Source of the DNA: Vitellaria paradoxa
Taxonomy: Eukaryota > Streptophyta > Magnoliopsida > Ericales > Sapotaceae
Length of the DNA stretch: 64,000 bases
Assembly (NCBI GenBank): GCA_019916065.1
Contig: CM034240.1
Coordinates: 46,202,026-46,266,025 of the forward strand
Direction: 5' to 3'
Shown: positions 59,601-64,000 of the stretch, piece after piece
Numbering within the stretch: position 1 is the stretch's first letter
How the letters are laid out: each line of letters begins with the position of its first letter
Position numbers and translations under genes: made by a program
The notes under the pieces: model-generated
What the model was told of the DNA's origin: nothing
The model's database searches: none
What the model saw: the letters and a program-made list of their open reading frames with translations, nothing else

Positions 59601-61342
59601 GTGGTGCGGTACTCTGTTGCAACTGCGAGGGTTTCAAGACGGTAAAAGAAGCAAGCAGTCGAAGGAAGGAAACAAGAACTGGTTGTCTAGCAATGATAAG
59701 ACTGAGGTTGGTGGAATCCAACAGATGGAGGGTGGATGAAGTTAAGCTTGAACACAACCATTTATTTGATCCTGAAAGGGCACAAAACTCCAAGTCACAC
59801 AAGAAGATGGATGCTGGAGCCAAAAGAAAGTCAGAATCGCCTCCTGATGTGGAAGTTAGAACAATCAAGTTGTATAGAACACCAGTTGTAGATACTGGGG
59901 GTTATGGAAGCTCGAGTGAAAGAGAAATCAGTAACAATATTGATCAGTCCAAGCGCCTGAAGCTTAAGAAAGGAGATGCACAAGCCATTTTCAATTATTT
60001 TTGTCGTGTGCAGCTAACTAATCCTAACTTTTTCTATGTGATGGACCTTAATGATGAAGGTCATTTGAGGAATGTGTTTTGGATTGATTCTAGATCGAGG
60101 GCTGCATATGGTTACTTTGGTGATGTGGTTGCACTAGACACAAGATGCATGTCGAGCAAATATGAGATCCCGCTTTTGGCATTTGTTGGAGTAAATCACC
60201 ATGGGCGGTCCATTTTGCTTGGCTGTGGTCTGCTTGCAGATGAAACGCTAGAAACATTTATTTGGCTATTGAGGGCATGGCTAACATGCATGTTGGGACG
60301 TCCTCCTCATACCATCCTCACAGACCAGTGCAAGGCCTTGCAAACTGCAATTGCGGAGGTTTTTCCTAGGGCTCACCATCGTCTTTGTTTGTCACTTGTC
60401 ATGCAAAGCATTCTCAGGAATTTGAAAGAACTACAGGAATCTGAGGTATTCCGGACGGTGTTGAGCAGAACAGTTCACAACTGCGTAAAAGTGGATGAAT
60501 TTGAAATAGCTTGGGACGATATGACCCAGCGTTTTGGAATCAGGGATCACGAGTGGCTTCGAACTCTGTATGAAGATCGAGAGCGATGGGTCCCAGTTTA
60601 CTCCAAAGACACATTTTTTGCAGGAATGTTCACTCCTCAGCCAGGTGAGTTCCCAAGCCCGTTTTCTGATGGGTATGTCCATGAACAGACCACTTTGAAG
60701 GAATTCCTCGACACATACGAATTAGCTTTACAAAAGATGTACCAGAAGGAAGCTCTAGATGACTGTGAGTCAAAAGACTTGACCCCCATATTGAAAACAG
60801 GATGCCCTTACGAGTTACAGAGCTCCAAATTGTATACAAAAGAAATATTCTTGAAGTTTCAAGCGGAGGTGGAGATGATGGCTTCTTGTTTGAGCATAAC
60901 GCAAATTCACTCCAACGGGCCAGTCACGAATTACATGGTCAAAGAACGGGAGGAAGACGGAAATCTAAGAAGCATTCGGAATTTCGAGGTGATGTACGAT
61001 AAAGCAGGGACGGAGGTTCGCTGCATTTGTAGTTGTTTCAACTACAAAGGCTATCTGTGCCGCCACGCGTTGTCTGTGCTTAATTACAACGGCGTGGAGG
61101 AAATCCCCATTCAGTATATTCTGCCGCGGTGGAGGAAGGATTTCAAGCGATTGTACGTACCCGATGTTGGCTCCAATGGCATCGACATTACGAACCCGGT
61201 CCAATGGTTTGATCACTTGTACAGACGGGCCTTGCAAGTTGTGGAGGAAGGTCTGACATCTCAAGATCGTTACATGGTTGCTTGGCAAGCGTTTAAGGAG
61301 TCTTTGAATAAGGTTCGTCTTGTTGCGGACAAGCATTTATAG
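56675..61342 (+). CDS. FRS6: FAR1-RELATED SEQUENCE protein (FRS6/FRS8 type), transposase-derived transcription factor
   Basis: Two exons, 56675-56743 and 59129-61342, join between codons (ACC|ATT) to 760 aa; the intron is 2385 bp. The ATG at 56675 is chosen because its frame runs to a good GTAAGT donor. The N-terminus is acidic with five 15-residue repeats (about 44-118). The FAR1 DNA-binding domain is at about 142-236 (GMEFESYDDAYNYYNCYAKE, LCCNCEGF, HNH; C2H2-type ligands). The MULE transposase-like core is at about 355-455 (VVALDTRCMSSKYEIPL, TILTDQCKALQTAIAEVFP), and the SWIM zinc finger at about 655-670 (CICSCFNYKGYLCRH). Family members derive from Mutator-like transposases; FHY3 and FAR1 act in phytochrome A signalling. 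A nuclear DNA-binding regulator is inferred; FRS6 versus FRS8 is not settled. Slightly longer than the Arabidopsis relatives, partly from the N-terminal repeats. Confidence 0.93.
58270..58784 (+). mobile_element. Non-autonomous Helitron in FRS intron 1
   Basis: 515 bp starting TCTATATAATAAAAC and ending in a GTGCC-ATA-GGCAC hairpin (58759-58771), nine bases, then CTAG. The flanking bases are A (58269) and T (58785), the AT insertion site Helitrons use without duplicating it. No coding capacity. Same direction as the host gene. Confidence 0.8.
59189..59413 (+). repeat. Five in-frame 45-bp coding repeats in FRS exon 2
   Basis: Consecutive 15-residue units of the form Q-(V/M)-(L/F)-x-I-E-S-x-x-x-x-x-x-x-x: QMFGIESNDLEDCSD, QVLGIESSDLGNDNE, QVLEFGSDDQENNRV, QMLEIESNHHENNSD, QVLEIESHYHGNDGD. 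All five keep the frame and the acidic/Asn-rich character, which indicates expansion by tandem duplication of coding DNA. Confidence 0.93.
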
Positions 61343-61501
61343 CTCTGTTGATTTTTTGATGTAAAGTCCTCCTCCCATCATTGTTCGTTTGGGGAGGGTC
61401 TTCAATGTGCTTGTGCATAGCGCCGGACTTCCCTTGGCTGTAATCTATGGATGTCTTTTTCTTTATTTTTAATAACATTGATAATAGCAAAAGAAACGGA
61501 G

Positions 61502-61537
<36 letters not shown>

Positions 61538-63501
61538 GTATATATGTATATTTTCATTTTTCTTGATTGGTTATTGAGTTTGAGAAAAAAATTAAAAAAT
61601 AAAGAGAGAGATGATATGTGATCCCTATTTTTTTATTTCCTTTTATCTTCACATTTTCTATGGAAAATCGACCATGCAAAATAATTACTTTCTTTTGTTT
61701 TTTCATTTTCTCATTTTCATTCCATTCATTTTTTTTTTTAAAGATTATTGCATACGTTCATCCCAATCAAATCTGCTCCTACCATTCCCTTGCTCTCGAC
61801 TTGTATATGTAATCTTTTATATATACATATATATTAAAAAAAAAAAAGAGAAAATGAGAAGTTAGAATTATTTTACAATTTTAAACATGTTTGGAACTTT
61901 ACAAAATTCCAAAAAATTTTAAAAAATTTAAATTTAAATTTTTTTTACTTACTATATGAGTTATGAGAATGTAATTTTTATAAATTTATATTAATTTTTA
62001 CTGCATCTAACATTTTTTCAAATAGGAACAAGAAATTTTTTGAAATTCATTCCTTACTGGGCTTTTCAACATAATCAACAAGAGTTGATCTATTGCCCGT
62101 GGACAACAAATTAAAGGGGTGCGGAGTCACATATAATTTTTTTTTTTTTTTTTTTTTGCAAGTTTTGTTGAGAAATCTTTTTAATTTTTATTTTTGTATT
62201 TACAATAATTTTTTTATTTAGAAAAAAAATTAAAAAAATCAAATTAATCAAAGGCCAAAAGCTACAAAAATTGACTTATAGCACGAGAAGCGAAAACAGA
62301 TAGTTGCAATGTAGGGCGTATTATTGAATATTGATCGTTCATTTATATAATACTTCCATAAAATTCACTTATATCACTAATCATGATTGACCAATTGTAA
62401 CAATGACACCCTTTAAATACACACCTATATAGCCGCAATTGTCATATTCCGAATATTTTAATGGAGAAATTGTCACTTTCTATTGGAATTGTATCTAGGT
62501 TGATAATCTTAAATATTATTAGATGTGATATTACTTTTATTTAAAGTATTTAAAAATTTGTTAGGGATTTATTTTATTTTTAACTTTAAAACAATGTGAT
62601 TGGGTCTGACGGTTCAAACACATTCACATTTTTTTCATCTAAAAAAAAATTAGAAAGTGTTTTGGGTTGAATTTTGATTCAACAATTTTAAACTGCTATC
62701 ACTAAACTGACATCTCCAAATTCTTGTGTAAACCGTTAAGTCAAGTTTTTATGTATAATTTGGTAAAAGAAAAAGAAAAAGAAAAAAGAAACTTATAGTT
62801 AACCACTTTTTATTAGGCATTTGGAAGCACAATTTTTAGTTAATTTTAGCCTTTTTTACCAAAAATTACTAGTTATAATTTTTAGTGTATTTGGTGAAAT
62901 AAGTAGCTATTTTAGTAATTTTCAGTAACTTTTGTAACTTTTAAGTGTTTAGTAAAATTTTTGAAAACTTTTAATAATTTTTAACATTTTTAATAACTTT
63001 TAAGCTGAGAAATTATTATAGTAAAGAAAAAAGTGACAAAAATTAATAATTTACGGGACTCTCAAAAATCAAAAATTAGTAATTTTCTTTGCTAAGAAAT
63101 TCGTTGCCAAAAGCCCCCTAATATGAGAGATGGGATTTGGAATCTGGAGATTTCTATGCAGAGAGGACATTAATGTTTATACGTGGCTAATTAAAGCCAA
63201 CGTCACAATTTCACAGCATAATAATAATAATAATTATTATTATTATTTTATTTTTTATTTTTTGTAGTATAGTTTAAAATGGAGACCATATTGTTATCAT
63301 TATTATTATTACGAAAACATGTACAACTGGTAAACCACACGAGAGGCAAGGCCCTAGACTACCTTTCGAAGTTTGGATGCCCTCTAAACCGGTTGCAGGT
63401 GCAAGTTTCGAATCGCCCTGCAAATCGGCTGCCGCAGGACACCCGACTGCCTATTTTACCCTAGTGAAAGTGACGGTTCTGATTTTGCTCCAGCATCCAG
63501 G

Positions 63502-63510
<9 letters not shown>
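61343..63510. other. Spacer downstream of FRS
   Basis: 61343 to about 61500 is the likely FRS 3' UTR. A TA/TATG microsatellite lies at 61502-61555 and T-rich tracts at 61730 and 62140. A MITE candidate is at 62813-63122. 63330-63480 is GC-richer with a box B-like AGTTTCGAATCGC and may be a SINE remnant. No gene is seen. Confidence 0.5.
62813..63122. repeat. Candidate hAT-like MITE
   Basis: The left end TTAGGCATTTGGAAGCACAA resembles the reverse complement of the right end (TTCGTTGCCAAAAGCCCCCT then AA), i.e. TTAGG...TTTGG inverted termini. The interior is AT-rich with repeated AACTTTTAA/TAATTTT phrases. No target duplication assigned. Confidence 0.4.
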
Positions 63511-63543
<33 letters not shown>

Positions 63544-63600
63544 AATATATATATATATATATTGAACCTATATCAATATGCACCGTCTCTTCTTATCTTC
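63511..63600 (+). promoter_or_regulatory. Promoter-like segment of a gene beyond the right edge
   Basis: A (CT)n tract (63511-63540) runs directly into TATAAATA (63540-63547), a good TATA-box match, followed by a TA repeat and a CT-rich, leader-like stretch to about 63620. A plus-strand transcript starting near 63575 would fit, but no coding exon is recognisable before the window ends. Confidence 0.35.
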
Positions 63601-64000
63601 AATTTCAGATACAATGATTTCAGTTTCAGGTTTTCATTTTGTGGTCATAAGTGTGATTTGTTGATTCCTCGTGATTTCTTGGCAACGAACGCTACGGTGA
63701 AATTAGAGATTGTGAATTATTAACTGTTCTCGTACCGAGTCGTGCGTTCAGTGGTTTCTATGAATTTCTCAGTTATTTCTGGGGACATCTTCTGTTTTTG
63801 TTTCTTAGAGAGCACAAGAGATTTTTCTTTCTCTTTTTCTTTTTTCGAAAAAAAAAGAATTAATTGGATTATACTTTGGTTTCTGGAGAACATCGATAGT
63901 TTAGCTATTACTAAACCCAAAACCTTCAATTATAGGTGTTATCCCATTGTTATTAATCATTTTCAATTTTTACATTTTTAGGGCCTGTAAGATTGTGCTT

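Noticed and set aside
63279..63464. 61-codon ORF
   Set aside because: Lies in a possible SINE-like remnant, has no family resemblance and no gene context.

Overview
This window looks like nuclear DNA of a flowering plant, most likely a eudicot. Genes are split into many short exons with GT-AG introns. Intergenic DNA is very AT-rich, and the coding content matches land-plant families: a REC/CLU protein, a chloroplast-type YceD/DUF177 protein, a plant FPG1 DNA glycosylase without a zinc finger, a plastid-type alpha/beta hydrolase and a FAR1-RELATED SEQUENCE protein. Plant transposons (Ty3-gypsy, RTE-type LINE, Helitron, tRNA-derived SINE-like, MITE-like) fill introns and spacers. No species can be named from the sequence alone.

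Layout. 1-10572 (minus): 5' 17 exons of a REC-type CLU gene whose 3' end lies beyond the left edge. 10573-18083: upstream region with two G-box cores, then about 7 kb of AT-rich spacer. 18084-19758 (minus): two-exon YceD/DUF177 gene. 19759-30605: spacer holding a complete but decayed Ty3-gypsy element (22033-27353, 5-bp target duplication), a Helitron-like 3' terminus, an inverted pair of tRNA-like SINE fragments and an unexplained GC-richer leader-like segment. 30606-39843 (plus): ten-exon FPG1 gene with an RTE-type LINE fragment in intron 6. 39844-41811: spacer between convergent genes. 41812-53778 (minus): eleven-exon alpha/beta hydrolase gene; its 5.6-kb intron 6 contains a second Ty3-gypsy element. 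53779-56674: divergent spacer with an almost pure AT tract carrying a 227-bp duplication. 56675-61342 (plus): two-exon FRS6/FRS8-type gene with a 515-bp Helitron-like insertion in its intron. 61343-64000: spacer, a candidate MITE, and a TATA/CT-rich promoter-like segment at the right edge.

I rebuilt the exon chains of the five genes by hand from splice sites. All reading frames join correctly (950+ codons partial, 328, 394, 385 and 760 aa), which is the main support for the models. The genes are unrelated housekeeping or regulatory genes, not a cluster with a shared function. Two have chloroplast-related roles (REC, YceD) and a third has a plastid-type N-terminus (hydrolase).

I found no convincing new biological system. 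The points most worth following up are an alpha/beta hydrolase that appears to lack the usual nucleophile, a five-fold 15-residue repeat in the FRS protein, intronic insertions with intact target-site signatures, and the inverted SINE pair.
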